A DNA stretch of 52,006 bases from Acanthaster planci. Lineage: Eukaryota; Echinodermata; Asteroidea; Valvatida; Acanthasteridae. The position numbers were made by a program, and so were the translations under genes. Below, piece by piece: positions 32,068 to 44,154 of the stretch. How positions within the stretch are numbered: position 1 is the stretch's first letter; every line of letters begins with the position of its first letter. The notes beneath the pieces were generated by a model. The model saw only the letters and a program-made list of their open reading frames with translations, searched no databases and was not told the origin of the DNA. Location: assembly GCF_001949145.1 (NCBI RefSeq), contig NW_019091597.1:164596-216601 (forward strand), given 5' to 3'.

Positions 32068-33749
32068 CCTGAAACTAGTAGAATATTACGATGCAAAACA
32101 AACAGATTTAGGAAGAGTGCAATCCCCAATTTATTTATCTCGATTAATTAACTGTATGAGTTGATCCAAGTGATTGTGTAGAGGTTCTTTGCATTGTTGA
32201 ATATGTGTGTATCTTAAACTGTGGTTATATGTATTGTCTCATATAAATTTATATATATTTCTGTTGATTCAATTCCCATCCTAACCAACATTATATTCCC
32301 TACCCCGCCCAATCCAATCCCACCCTAACCCCACTTACCTCGACTCCATTCCCCCTACCAGTATTTTTTAAACCCCGTCCCACACCACCCCAATATTTAC
32401 CTTTTATATCCCACCCGGTTTTAATTCCTGCACTTGTATTATTTCCCGCGTTTAACCTTTTTGTGTGTTAAACATAAGTAATTGATGGTTTATTTTATTA
32501 AATGTGTATTAATCTGACTTAATTATATTTTTGAGTTTAGTAATAATTTTGTGTCTTATTTTATAATAGTGTTTGTCAAGATTACATGTAATTTTTTTTA
32601 TTTATTGTTACAGTCTTACACAGTTCCGCGTTTGTGGCGAGAAGACTGATATAATAAACCGTTTAATAAAAAAGCAATACCAATCAAGTAAAAACTTCAT
32701 TTTGATCACGCGGACGTAATCGGAAGAGATAAAACGAGGTATCAACAAGACAAAGTTGTTGTCGTTTTGTTTTAATGACGCTTTCAGCAACTCGGGCTAT
32801 TTACGCCAATAACTGTACGTTTATTCATACACTTTATTAATCAGAATCACATTACGGAGTTAGGAAGAACGTCCAATTTTAGAGGCAGGAGGAAACTGGA
32901 GTACCCTGGGAAAACCTGCGAGAGCGAGTATGGACTGGAAAAAAAACGAGGTATCAACGAGACAAAGATTGAGGCTGACGTTAGAGACACTTCTGTCGGA
33001 CCTCGTGACAGTCAGAGTAAATATGTCTGGACACGCCCACAAGGGGAGAACTCAAAGCAGACATGCATAGTAGACGAGTATATACCCAGCAAGAAATGAG
33101 ACCGAGGGGTACCCTCCCAACATGTCCAATCCCGATACACATTCCAGACTATTGTTACTTAACACATCCCCCAGACGTCTGAAAGGAATTCCCCAGATTC
33201 CTGCGAGACAGTGACCAACACAAAGCAGGGGGGGTCTCTCCGTCTGATACCTTGCTGCATATGGACGAGTATGAAGTTTGGACTCGCCCACATCGGAAGA
33301 TCTCGCGTCCGGACAGTGAAGTGGACATAGCGAGGCCGTGTGGAAGATTTGTGGTCAAAGTGGTTATACGTTCGCCAACGTAGTACGAGAAAGCAGCCTA
33401 GAAAAGTGCAGTATTGCATGATAATAAGACGCGTGTAAAATCCCCGACGGTGTATATCTCGGTGAATTTGAACACCTGAAGCGTGGACGCGGACAGGAGA
33501 AATGCAATAATGGGTCTAAATTCAAATAGTGTTATCACCAGGGCATGGCCAGAAATGAAGCACGTTGCCAGTGGATCACCGTTGTCTCAGACATCGGTGA
33601 GATCAGGCGTATGGCAATCGGGGGGGAGTCATTCATTTATTCTTTATTTACTACATAACTGTCCATTACAATATATCATGATTAAATAAAGAAATGTAGA
33701 TGGGGGGTCCCAAAAAGCAAAGGCTTGTCAAGCCGGATCCCCAAGTATA
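32068..33749. other. LINE 3' flank and unassigned repeat DNA
   Basis: No supportable gene. 32276-32440 is unusually C-rich on the + strand, with CCCACCCTAACCCC-like runs. A segment AAACGAGGTATCAACRAGACAAAG occurs twice (about 32733 and 32948). A G-run followed by a CTTGCTGCATATGGACGA-like word near 33228-33265 resembles the first 50 bases of the window. Confidence 0.4.
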
Positions 33750-35800
33750 TTAATTAAAACAAAGCACACCCAATGCACACCTAATGCATAGGTCTGCGGG
33801 AAGTGCGGGGTCGTATTCCGCAGGTCTGCGAGAACAGGCACGGGAAGTAGGAAGGTTGTATCTGGCAGATTGCTTGTACATAGTCACTGTTTTTTGGCTC
33901 CGCACCTGCCGACGTGGGACGAACTCCAGTCGAGGGTTGGTTCGCACTGTAATGATAGGGTGTAGTATCCACTGAATATCCCAAAGAACGGCTGGTTCGA
34001 GTTTAGTCCAGGGTGTAGGGTGGAATGAGACCGACTAAACAACATACGGTGAACAGACACCTCAGCGGCAGAGCAGACCGGTTACCGGCGTCGTTGTCTG
34101 CATTGTTGTGCTTGCGTAACTGTATTGCATCCACCGGAGTCACGCCGACGAACGCAAGGGGTGGCCCGGTAACATCTATACCCGCATGCCTCAAATGAAG
34201 GGTGGTTGAGAACGGCGGTTCGAGGCGCTCAGTATGGCTGGCGCACGAGCGGTGTGGGGTCTTCCCATCGCCAGCCTCGTCAGACACAGGGCATAAATAG
34301 GGAGATTTGTGATTCATGGCGGTACCAACACCCAGGGTGCAGGTGGTGTTGTACCCGCATTGCCTGGTGCTGTCTCTATAGGGGTCTTCCTAGATCGGGC
34401 CGGGGGTCCAAGAGGGCTGGGGTAGAATTAGTTTTTCCGAGAAGGTAGCCGGAAGACAGGGTGTACAGAGTTCGGAGGCCCCATTCGTGTCAAATGGCCG
34501 GCGGGCTCCGTGGTTCGGTATCGCCTCTATAAGGGCCGTCCTGGAAACAACGGGACGTTGATCCAAGAGGGATTGGCATCACTATCACGCCAGGATATCG
34601 AAATTGAAAGGGGAAAATCGCCGAAAAAGTCTATGTCATCTTTTGGCGACCCAGTCTGCTGCTCGGACTGAAGCAAAGCCGTGTCAGAATGGGATTCAGG
34701 TAGGTCCAGGTCCGGAGCGGTAGAAGCCGGTGTGGGTTTGTCGCTCAGGCAGCAGACGAGGGAGGACAGAGATTCGTTAATATACTGGAACGCAGTCATC
34801 CAAGGTTCGGGGGGGGTCGCGTTGCTTGGAATGACGTCTCTTCTCTGTTTTTGAAGAAACCGGTGAAGAAGAAGACCATTCGCCCTCAGGTCTGGAACGC
34901 AGGGGTGAATTAGCAGCCGGCACAGTGGGTGAGGTCGGAGGCTCATCCGGGGGGGGGTCAGGTGGGAACTTGGTTGGTACGGACGCCATTTTTGGGGGGT
35001 GGTGGGCCAGCTGAGAAAAGCCCCAGTTTCCCGGGTATACCAAGCTGAAAGCCCGAGCCGCGGATGGGTTGTGGAGGTCGATAACTACGGCGGCGTAAGT
35101 CCGGTAGGCTCCACGGTGCCCGGTGAATTCTTGTTGGGTGTCCCAGAACCGTGAGCCGAGTAATCATCAGGCGGGCCTGACCCGGTGGAACGTGGCTGGG
35201 GGGCGTCCTGGCGCCCATACCGGCATTGCCAGTATGAGGTCGACTATGGATGTCTGGTCGGCCAATGCTACCGAGGATGCGGCCTTGCGTGCTGCAGAGC
35301 TACGACGGCCGGTACCCGTTGCATGCAGCGGGGGAGAGGCGCCCGGTAGGCCCGCTGGCTCTGCTGAGCCATAGGCGGTAAATCTGCCGACTCCTTGCGT
35401 CTTAGGCGGTCGGTGGAGGTGCTGGCTCAATAACTAGGTTGTCTGTTGGAGGGCGGAGACAGGATGGTCATAGGCCAAGAATGTCCCTGGGGAATTCTGA
35501 CTACCCCGGAATCCAGTGTCGCGGTTAAGGCCGGAGTCCTCGTCTGAGCCGCTCAGGATACGGAACGCCCACAAATGCGACCTGGCCTTGCCCTCATTCC
35601 GTATGAGATCAGAGCTCATGCGAACAACGCTGGCTCGATCTAGCCGCATCAGTCGGCTCCGTGCACGACGTTCAAGCAGGAGGCACATCCCATTAGGGCC
35701 TCCCCCCCCCCTCGCGGCTAAGGCCTATATCCTCGTCAGAGGAAAAGGGCACCAAAAACAAGGAAATAACACTCTTACCAACAAAATTAAAATCACACAA
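33750..35800. other. GC-rich block, unclassified, possibly a decayed ORF on the minus strand
   Basis: Markedly GC-richer than its surroundings. Minus-strand open segments give Pro/Ser/Arg-rich, low-complexity proteins, e.g. PPDPPPDEPPTSPTVPAANS (34777-35043), a Ser/Asp-rich continuation (34527-34946), and SGSDEDSGLNRDTGFRGSQN (35434-35688). This looks like the disordered part of a retroelement Gag/ORF1 or an unknown transposon, but no catalytic motif is visible and I do not name a family. Confidence 0.3.
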
Positions 35801-36149
35801 GGTTAAAGTTTATTAAGGACATACGACCGGATGATGCAAGTTAACACAGAACCGTGTAGCGAAAACGGAACTCAAAAAACTTGAAGATGTCTAAAAGACA
35901 TGTCCGTTGCGATACGGCGCTGAGAAAAGGACGAACGTGGCGACATGACTGCAGTGCATAGTGGGAGGTCAAGGGACACCATGGATGATCAAGTCTTTTC
36001 AGCGAATAGCTATACACACATGGAATATTTGCGTATGTTGTGACTGTCTGGGTAGGTAGAGCTCCGTAGACTATGTGGTTGCCGAGCTTTCGGTAACTTT
36101 TGAATTCTGTTCTCAATGAACGCGGAAAAATACACGTTCATTCCCCGCG

Positions 36150-36650
36150 ATGCGTCTGTTCGATGAATTTGAATTCCCAGCTTCATCCAACTTTCTTCTC
36201 ACCATTTATGTGAAATCACTTTACACATCCATTCCCCACGCGGGTGGTTGGGTTGCACTCAAACACTATCTAGATCTACGCCAGACTCAGGATCCTCCCA
36301 CCAGCACTTTGCTCCGTCTGGCTGAATTGGCGCTCACATTGAACAACTTCGCGTTCAGCGGTGAGCACTACATTCAGACCAGTGGTGTGGCTATGGGCAC
36401 ATGGATGGGACCAAATTATCCCTGTCTGTTTGTTGGCCACATCGAGGAGCAGACACTGACCCAGTACCAGGGCCTGCAGCCGTTAATGTACCGGTGATAC
36501 ATCGATTGGTGCTATAACCGGTAAATGTGATGACATTGAGAATTTCTTAGCGTTTGCGGATGCTTTTCACTGCGCTACACATCTGGTGTGTCGGAGTCGA
36601 CACAGTACATGCAGTATCCGGAAGTGTGACACCACTTCAGTTTAAACCAC
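36150..36650 (+). pseudogene. Penelope-like reverse transcriptase fragment
   Basis: The open segment 36150-36497 contains YVKSLYTSIPHAGGWVALKH (the RT motif with DVxSLYTxIP shape, D replaced by Y), ELALTLNNFAFSGEHYIQTS and GVAMGTWMGPNYPCLFVGHI, a typical Penelope-like RT run. The catalytic region follows as YRRYIDWC (expected YIDD) and, after a frameshift, IENFLAFADAFH. No GIY-YIG endonuclease is visible. Only about 160 codons remain, and the catalytic Asp pair is altered. Confidence 0.75.
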
Positions 36651-36778
36651 GCCCACTGCATATACAGATACATGACCATCGCAGGCACGTTAGTTCGCGG
36701 TAAGAATGCCGTTACTTTTCTTTTGATTTTACGTGTCGAGGCATCCCGAAAGACTCTTCCGCAAAAACATTCAGCCTG

Positions 36779-36889
36779 AAAAGTCTGAATTTAATATACC
36801 TTTATGAATACATAAATGTATATTAAATTAATATTAAAAAATTAATATACCTTTATGAATACATAAAGGTGTATTAAATTCAGACTTTT
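36779..36889. mobile_element. 111-base AT-rich foldback element
   Basis: Left arm 36779-36806 and right arm 36862-36889 are inverted repeats (AAAAGTCTGAATTTAATA outward ends), with an AT-only centre that itself repeats AATATACCTTTATGAATACA. No coding capacity. Confidence 0.75.
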
Positions 36890-36927
36890 TTGTGTCTTGA
36901 CTCCTTACTTTCAATCATCTGATCATA

Positions 36928-37329
36928 CTAAGAGTTGTAGCTGACACATACAGCCTCGTTTTCAAACGCGAAAGTGCGCAGATTGACGCTAAAAGCGTCG
37001 TATTGGGATTCTTCTATAGTGACCGACGTCGGTGGTGTTAGGAAAAGTCGTTGGAGACATAGGGGGCGCCCATGGCGGAAGGCCCACTCGTGGCTGCTGT
37101 TGATGTGCTGGTCATGCTGGTGCCACCCCAAAAAACGATAGGGATTGGACATCGTAGCGCTCCCCCCAGGTGCCGCAGACAGCGTAAACGGCTCCGCTTG
37201 AGGCTGTGCCTGAGCCGCTAGAAACGTTCTGACATCGCAATGATGCACGGTGATATCCCCGCCGGAGTAGGTACCACTTTGCATGGACGCTGAGGCCGTA
37301 GTATGCGCTGTGCCAGCGGCCGCTGACAA
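36928..37329 (-). CDS. Unassigned 133-codon ORF
   Basis: Open frame from MSAAAGTAHTTASASMQSGT to NEAVCVSYNS. It is Ala/Ser/Thr-rich at the N-terminus with a more ordinary C-terminal half (PYRFLGWHQHDQ). No family recognised and no neighbour supports it. It may be a chance frame in GC-rich DNA. Confidence 0.15.
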   Translation of the reverse strand: MSAAAGTAHTTASASMQSGTYSGGDITVHHCDVRTFLAAQAQPQAEPFTLSAAPGGSATMSNPYRFLGWHQHDQHINSSHEWAFRHGRPLCLQRLFLTPPTSVTIEESQYDAFSVNLRTFAFENEAVCVSYNS

Positions 37330-38721
37330 GTTTTTTGGGCTACCCGACGCAAGGGGCGCACAGGTCTATAGTTTATCACTCTTGGTCATTATTCCTTGTG
37401 TCTCCCATCCACGAACATGTATGCGGTTAACTGGAACAGTAAAACCATAAAGTACGTTGCTATATACATGTACTAAACTACAATAACGCCATTACAAAAA
37501 AAATGCCAATTCTCTTGCTAGGATATTTATCACAGCTATCTAAATAATAATCAGAGTCAGCCTAAAGGGCTACAGAACTAACTAAGAGTGTGTGGAAGAG
37601 AAGCAGACTGCAGTCCAATCCGCGAGAAAATCCCAAAAAGCAATGTTCTTCAATGTATATAGCGAGAGCCATGCATCTGCAAATTCAGATGGCATTCCAA
37701 CGTAACCTGTGCATAACGTGCAAACTTGCTGCAGAAATTCAATAACTTTAATCCAAACAATCGCCTTGAATATAAAAAATATATAAAGCCAATTTCTTAC
37801 CACTTTTCCCCTTCCCCACTGAGGTTACGATTACATCTGTGAGATGACTACATCCTATCGTTTGGGCAAGGGATTGTTATGAATCTGAACGGTACGTGCT
37901 CTAGATACAGGTATTTCGATCAAAGTGAAAGTTCGATGAACCTTGCATCTACTCCGCTACCAAGCCCGCGCAAGGGCGCCACCAGTCGGATTGATGCTGC
38001 CGAAACTTACATCCGGTGTGACATGACAGCAGACGATGAACCAGATGCACTGGCTGGCTGCAACGGCGGCTGCTGCCGGTGACACTGGCGTTGGACTGCC
38101 CGACGACAGGGGCGGTTTGTAAGTTTCGGGACATTCTGTACATTACCCGAAATGCCCGGTGTGACTGCAGATGGTGACACATGGTGCATGATATGTGGGA
38201 ACAATATGAGACGACTGTACTTTGTATGGCCTACAAATCCTAGACATCCTACAAATTGGTAACCTGCTTCTACGTATGATATCAATCGAGGAACGTACAC
38301 CAGTGAATTGTTAGAAGCCATTGCGGAAGTTTTGTTCGAAGAATATTAAGATAAGGTGCAAGGTACAAGACTACTCCCCGTCTGCGTGGCTCAACTTACC
38401 ACCAGGCTGAAATTGGCACAAAATTCGGGCCGGATTTTCGGCTGGCCTGATTTTGGGCTGGACGTTATTTTTACGGCTGCAAGCAATCGTTCACGTAATT
38501 GGCTAGACAGTCTACGAAGGCCGATCACGACATAGCAGAAAGAGCCAATAAACGTCCAAATTACAGAAAAAAAGCAATGTTTAAATAAATCCTTCGCGGG
38601 AATATATCTTAGCTATGAAAAAACGTGAACAGCTGAATTTTTTTTTCACAAATAGGAAAAACACACCAAAATGTGTACAAAAAAACGCTAAGCCTTCTAA
38701 TTCTATTAAGGATGTTGGTGG
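37330..38721. other. Non-coding stretch
   Basis: No gene, no clear repeat boundaries. A weak similarity between 37310-37360 and 38075-38120 (GCCGxTGACA...GGxCTxCCCGAC) hints at two relics of the same repeat. Confidence 0.35.
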
Positions 38722-38785
38722 CACATGAATTCGGTAGTTTGTAAAGAACCATGCACATGAATTCGGTAGTTTGTAAAGAACCATG
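38722..38785. repeat. Exact 32-base tandem duplication
   Basis: Units start CACATGAATTCGGTAGTTTG at 38722 and 38754 and appear identical over 32 bases. Confidence 0.9.
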
Positions 38786-38877
38786 GAATTTAATAGCAGA
38801 GATATAAAACAGTGTCGGAATCTATTTAGAAAGTGTAAAACACGAAAACGCAAAAACCAAATCGCTCTATAGTATTT

Positions 38878-39248
38878 ATTTCAGGAATCAACGCACCCGA
38901 TTAGGAACAAAAACGGTAATGTAGATTTCAGGCCTGATGTCCGTTTTCAAACGATTTTTACCATCCTAGATTTTAAAAAAAAGTGTGATCTTCTCGAAAG
39001 GAATGTGTAAGGGGGACCCCTGGGCACACTTAATTAACGCCCCGAATGATTCAGCCCACAGGCTGTCTCAGCCCAATTGATTTCAGGAATCAACGCACCG
39101 AATTAGGAACAAAACGGGAATGTAGATATCAGGGCTGATGTTCGTTTTCAAACGATTTTGTACCATCCTAGATTTCAAAAAAGTGTGATTTTCTCTAAAG
39201 GAATGTGTAGGGGGGACCCCTTTGCACACTTAATGCCCCGAATGTTTC
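38878..39248. repeat. Tandem pair of about 200-base units before LINE 2
   Basis: Unit 1 begins TTTCAGGAATCAACGCACCC at 38878, unit 2 at 39081. Both contain a GGGGGACCCCT tract followed by GCACACTTAAT and GCCCCGAATG. Unit 1 carries an extra CAGCCCACAGGCTGTCTCAG stretch. Unit 2 runs straight into the LINE coding sequence. Confidence 0.85.
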
Positions 39249-39249
39249 G

Positions 39250-40745
39250 GAGTGGAGTTCGCTTGGGAAACACTCACGACTTTCTCAAACAAAACTGGAC
39301 TATCTGTAAAGAAAAGCTTAACAAGACTCTCTGTCAGTGGAAACGCCTCTCTTCTACTTTGTCCTTTAAAGGCAAAATTCTCGTGGCCAATCAACTAGCC
39401 TCGTCAAAACTCTTTCACGTCTTGGCCGTTCTTTCTAACCCCGGAAATGTCCTGAGCGAACTCCAAGATTCGCTGGTCGACTTCGTCTGGTCCGGTAAAA
39501 AGACATTATCTTAAAAAACAAATTCTCTTTCAAAGACCCGACAGGGGCAGTCTCGGTCTTGCATGCCTCCAAGCACGCACGCTCGCCTACAGAATGTCCA
39601 CTATTCAACATTTTCTTGATCTTTGCCCTCATCCTGCCTACTCCATGGTCAGTTATTTTCTCCGGCGTTACAAGAAACTCGACTTCTACCTTGAACTCTT
39701 TCAAATTAATCTCGAACCAAAATTCTTCATCAGCATTCCTCCATTCTATGGCGAGCTACTGCGCGCTTGGACGGCATCCGGAGCTCGGATTGACATACCT
39801 TTGGATTCGATCAGCCATGTTGTCAATATTCCTATCAATAGTACTCTTCTCGAACATGCGGCTGACGATGGGAACACCTGCTCTCGGCTCCTCTCGTGCG
39901 GGATCAGGATCGTCCGCCATCTTCTCCACCCCTCCTCCGGTCGCTGGCTGGAAGCCAAAGATTTTCCTGGTGTCTCCTCGAGAATCCGTCGTCCTTCCCT
40001 CCGCCTCATCGACAAGTGGCTTTACCGTCTACATCTCGCCCTCCGCTCGTCTTTTCCGTCGCTCTTCGGCTTCTCCGGTCTGCTCTCTCCTCTGACCCCT
40101 CTCCGCACCGTCCCGTCTTCCGGACACCCCGATACCCTTCTCCATCCCTCCCGACCTCAACGGACTCTCGCTATCTTCAAAGACTCTCAANNNNNNNNNN
40201 NNNNNNNNNNNNNNNNNNNNNNNNNNNNNNNNNNNNNNNNNNNNNNNNNNNNNNNNNNNNNNNNNNNNNNNNNNNNNNNNNNNNNNNNNNNNNNNNNNNN
40301 NNNNNNNNNNNNNNNNNNNNNNNNNNNNNNNNNNNNNNNNNNNNNNNNNNNNNNNNNNNNNNNNNNNNNNNNNNNNNNNNTGTGCCCTGCCATCCAACCA
40401 GCCCTCAACCTATTACACGCCCTGCTCTCCCGTCTTCTTCCCGACCTCCGTCTCAACTTTGACCTCTACTGGATCCTGATCCCAAACGCCAGGAGTTGGG
40501 ACCGGGACGCGGTCAAACTCGCAAATTATCTCATCGTCAGCCTCAAAAACGTCATCTACTGGTCCTATCGCTCCACTGCCTTTTCCGATCCTCTTCTCGT
40601 CTGGTCCCACCGCCTAAAATCAAAAATCGTCATCGAATACCACTATCACCACTTGAACTCCTCTCTTGATCTGTTTTTCAAAAAATGGCATATCAACAAC
40701 TCCCTCTTTACAGTAGTTAACGACAAGATAACATGGCTGATCTAA
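39250..40745 (+). pseudogene. LINE 2: C-terminal part of an L1/Tx1-like ORF2
   Basis: Reads GVRLGNTHDFLKQNWTICKE, WKRLSSTLSFKGKILVANQL and VLSELQDSLVDFVWSGKK, then after a one-base shift GSLGLACLQARTLAYRMSTI and a long open segment to 40745. This is the post-RT connection region of L1/Tx1-like LINEs (W-x-G-K...L-P...GGLGL-type order). The RT catalytic core is not present: the copy is 5'-truncated. The frame 39594-40745 stays open across a 190-base gap, suggesting this copy is fairly young. Confidence 0.75.
40191..40380. other. Assembly gap (190 N)
   Basis: Run of N inside LINE 2. Confidence 0.99.
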
Positions 40746-41781
40746 TCACTGTCTTCTTGCTTTTTTTCCCTAACGGCCTAAGTCCGGGACGGCTGCTCGC
40801 TTTGTCGAGCGAGGGGATCCCACCGTTCCGTGACGCGGGCCTTTTCTTACCCTATTGCTTCTTGTCGTAAATTGTGTTTCAGTGACATCTATTATATTTC
40901 ATAAACTTCGATTTGGATTAACTTCGGTTTAAATTCAGTGTGTCATAAAGTCTTTAATCATGTTTTTGTGTCTTAATTTTCTCAACGTATGTCTTTATGC
41001 CCAAAGTTTGTATTTTTTCTTGTGAATTTCTTTACCATGTTTAAATGGGTCTCCCCGGCTGTTCGTGCAACCGGGTGAGACCCTCGAGCTTTTTCTCTAC
41101 CGTTTATCTGTTTCTTTAATCGAATTATATTTGTAAGTTTGGTTTCTCATTAGTTTTTGTTATTTATCGTTAAATGTTCCTTTTCCGTCTCACTCATCTA
41201 TTATACTGCTCATACAATTGTGTAATTGTATGTGTATTGTATCAGCTTTTTGTTTTTCTTTGAAACTTTCCCTCCCCTCCCATGATCGCCGTTGTGTGGG
41301 TAGTCACCGCTGACCCAAAAGCGGGACGTTGTGCCTTGCGCACAGCCCACCTCGGCGGTCCTACCACTCCCCAACCGGGGATTCCCGACAGTGGGCGTCT
41401 AAGATGCCCACACCAGTGATGCTGGGATCCCCACTCCCCTTTCCCTCCCTCCCTTTACCCTTCTTCCCTCCCCTCCCTTCAATACTGCCTTCGTTTATAC
41501 CTACTAAACGAGTAACTAATGTGTGGAAATTTAGAAAACCTTGTCTTCGTATTTACAATTTTCTCTGTGTATCCCCTTCTTTTTTTTTATTATCTTACTT
41601 TAACGTACATACGTATTTTATTCCTGTTCATCCAAGTGTGCTCTCTGGTAAAATGCGTAGTCGTTTACCCCTGTCAGTCCTTTGTTTTAGTTTAATTCTC
41701 ATTTACAATTCTGTTGTATGTCATTTCGTTTAATTTATTTTTGTTCATCAGTTTGTTTCTGTCCTTGATTACAAACTTTTG
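40746..41781 (+). other. Long 3' untranslated region of LINE 2
   Basis: T-rich transcript-like sequence with GC-rich hairpins: GCTCG/CGAGC near 40796-40811 and a longer stem at 41047-41083 (GGGTCTC...CCGG with CCGGG...GAGACCC around an 11-base loop). A related CTCGCC/GGCGAG hairpin recurs at about 42180 and 43062. Such stems may be recognised by the LINE RT; that is inference. Confidence 0.5.
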
Positions 41782-42645
41782 ATTACATTTCAATTTCAAT
41801 GTCAATGATCTTGTTGGTATATTTTTTCCAATTAATGATCTTTTTGTACTTTAATTTGTGATTTTTGGTCTTCTTATGATTATTTAGTAACTTTTTGTTT
41901 GTATTCATTCTTCATTCGTGTTTTTCACGCGATCTGTTTTCAACCTTATTTACATGTCTTTTTCCTTGTTTATATATTAACGGCTCCTCTTTACTGTGGT
42001 CAATCGTAGGATAAGAAGGCTCATCTAATTACTGTTCTATCCCCCTCCCCTCCCATTTCCCTTCCAGGAGCTTGGCCACGGCAGTGGGCAAATTTGCCCA
42101 CGTCCAGAGATGCCGGCGGCCTACTCCGCCCCTTCTCCCACCTCCCCTCTCTCAGCCCGGCCTGAGTCCGGGGCAGCTGCTCGCCTCGGCGAGACATGAG
42201 CCGTAGTCCCTCTGCCTAGTGACGCAGGCCCTCCACCTCTCCTTCTAGTAACCCCCCCCCCAGCCACATAGAATATTTTCATTAGTTACTTGGTCAATAG
42301 TGTATATTTCCTCCCATGTATTGTACAATGTTCCTGACTAAATTTTGCTGCTGTTGTTTTTTTCTTTTGTTTACCCTACATGTCTTCTTCTAGATTTTAA
42401 TAATTTCAACTGTTGACGGTTGTTACCAGTTATATTGTATCTCTAACAAATCTTTTATGTGTAAATATTCTAACAATATAAACAAGTTTATAGGCCAAAG
42501 GAAATATCTATTACCGAAAATTTACTCTACAATAAAAATGAAAATAAATAGAAACTAGACAAATATAAAGCATGATGAATAATGAAACAAATTTCAATTG
42601 TCACTTTTGCCAATACACCACAAACTCGGTTTACTTTGTAAATCC
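41782..42645. repeat. Version 1 of a duplicated locus (lacks the LTR)
   Basis: 41782-42473 is nearly identical to 42647-43356, and 42483-42645 is nearly identical to 44649-44811. Thus version 1 is the same locus as 42647-44811 but without about 1.29 kb. Confidence 0.9.
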
Positions 42646-42646
42646 N
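42646..42646. other. Single N joining the two versions
   Basis: The lone N lies exactly at the point where the duplicated sequence restarts. Confidence 0.98.
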
Positions 42647-43440
42647 ATTACATTTCAATTTCAATGTCAATGATCTTGTTGGTATATTTTTTCCAATTGA
42701 TGATCTTTTTGTACTTTAATTTGTGATTTTTGGTCTTCTTATGATTATTTAGTAACTTCTTGTTTGTATTCATTCTTCATTCGTGTTTTTCACGCGATCT
42801 GTTTTCAACCTCATTTACATGTCTTTTTCCTTGTTTATAAATCTTAGATAATTGTTATATTAACGGCTCCTATTTACTGTGGTCAATCGTAGGATAACAA
42901 GGCTCATCTAATTACTGTTCTATCCCCCTCCCCTCCCATTTCCCTTCAAGGAGCTTGGCCACGGCAGTGGGCAAATTTGCCCACGTCCAGAGATGCCGGC
43001 GGCCTACTCCGCCCCTTCTCCCACCTCCCCTCTCTCAGCCCGGCCTGAGTCCGGGGAAGCTGCTCGCCTCGGCGAGACATGAGCCGTAGTCCCTCTGCCT
43101 CGTAACGCAGGCCCTCCACCTCTCCTTCTAGTAACCCCCCCCCCAGCCACATAGAATATTTTCATTAGTTACTTGGTCAATAGTGTATATTTCCTCCCAT
43201 GTATTGTACAATGTTCCTGACTAAATTTTGCTGCTGTTGTTTTTCTCTTTTGTTTACCCTACATGTCTTCTTCTCGATTTTAATAATTTCAACTGTTGAC
43301 GGTTGTTACCGGTTATATCGTATCTCTAACAAATCTTTTATGTGTAAATATTCTAATTTCTTGTAACTTATTGTATTTTTGTTCATTTCAATGGAATGAA
43401 ATAAAGTTTCCATTTGAAAAGTCAAAAAAGTCCTTAACAT

Positions 43441-44150
43441 TGTGGCGGGACAACTGACACCTTTTTGTGGCGGACCAGCAGACTGGGCTGATCCGAAATG
43501 GAATTGACCTGGCCTAACCCCACAAATATATTTTATTTAACCTTACGTAAGAATGAGCGGCTATTCAAACGCAAAGAAGGATATCAGTTATCGAACGGTG
43601 GCTGTTTGTTTTGTGGAAGTTTACCACCGCTCTGTGATTGAATAATTCATTCCGATGTCAATAAAGATTACAATAAATGTCAATACAAGTGATACAGGAC
43701 TGAACTAAATCTCACGGTGACTAGTGATTCTAAAGGCAATTATATGATTGGTTTATTAAATGTCAGTGCTAAGTTATCCTTTATATACAAAAGCAATTAA
43801 TTATGTACCTCACAGGTAGGTGGTCTTACGTGGTCAACTGCACCTCGAACGTGATTAATCAACCTTATCCTTAACCAACACCGGGATAATCCTCACAGCG
43901 ATCAGGTAAACCCTCACAATAACCAGATAACCCTCAATGACCAGGTAACCCTCAAAGTGATCAGGGTGACCCTCAAGTCTAAATAAATAATCTACCGATG
44001 GCTTATAACTGACAAGTCTTGACCACACAAGCAAATACAATCCTTGCAATTATACAGCACAACAGGGTAGACTTATATAACAATAATCTCTACTGCCTTA
44101 CAACGCAGCACAATTCCCAAACAGTAGTTAAGAAACGGTATGTTGTTGAC
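43441..44150 (+). mobile_element. Second LTR of the TGTGGCGGGACA family (partial)
   Basis: Starts TGTGGCGGGACAACTGACAC at 43441 and aligns for about 0.7 kb with the minus strand of 29280-29909, including the GATCAGGGTAACCCTCA minisatellite (43885-43980). Beyond 44150 it no longer matches the solo LTR, and no CGCCACA end is found, so the 3' part has been replaced or deleted. Confidence 0.8.
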
Positions 44151-44154
44151 CAGA

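Noticed and set aside
34003-35430. Host gene with GC-rich exons
   Set aside because: No splice-compatible series of exons with recognisable domains; all frames are low-complexity and stops are frequent.
39594-40745. Intact 383-codon gene
   Set aside because: The frame crosses 190 N and is the C-terminal part of LINE 2; the apparent ATG is internal.
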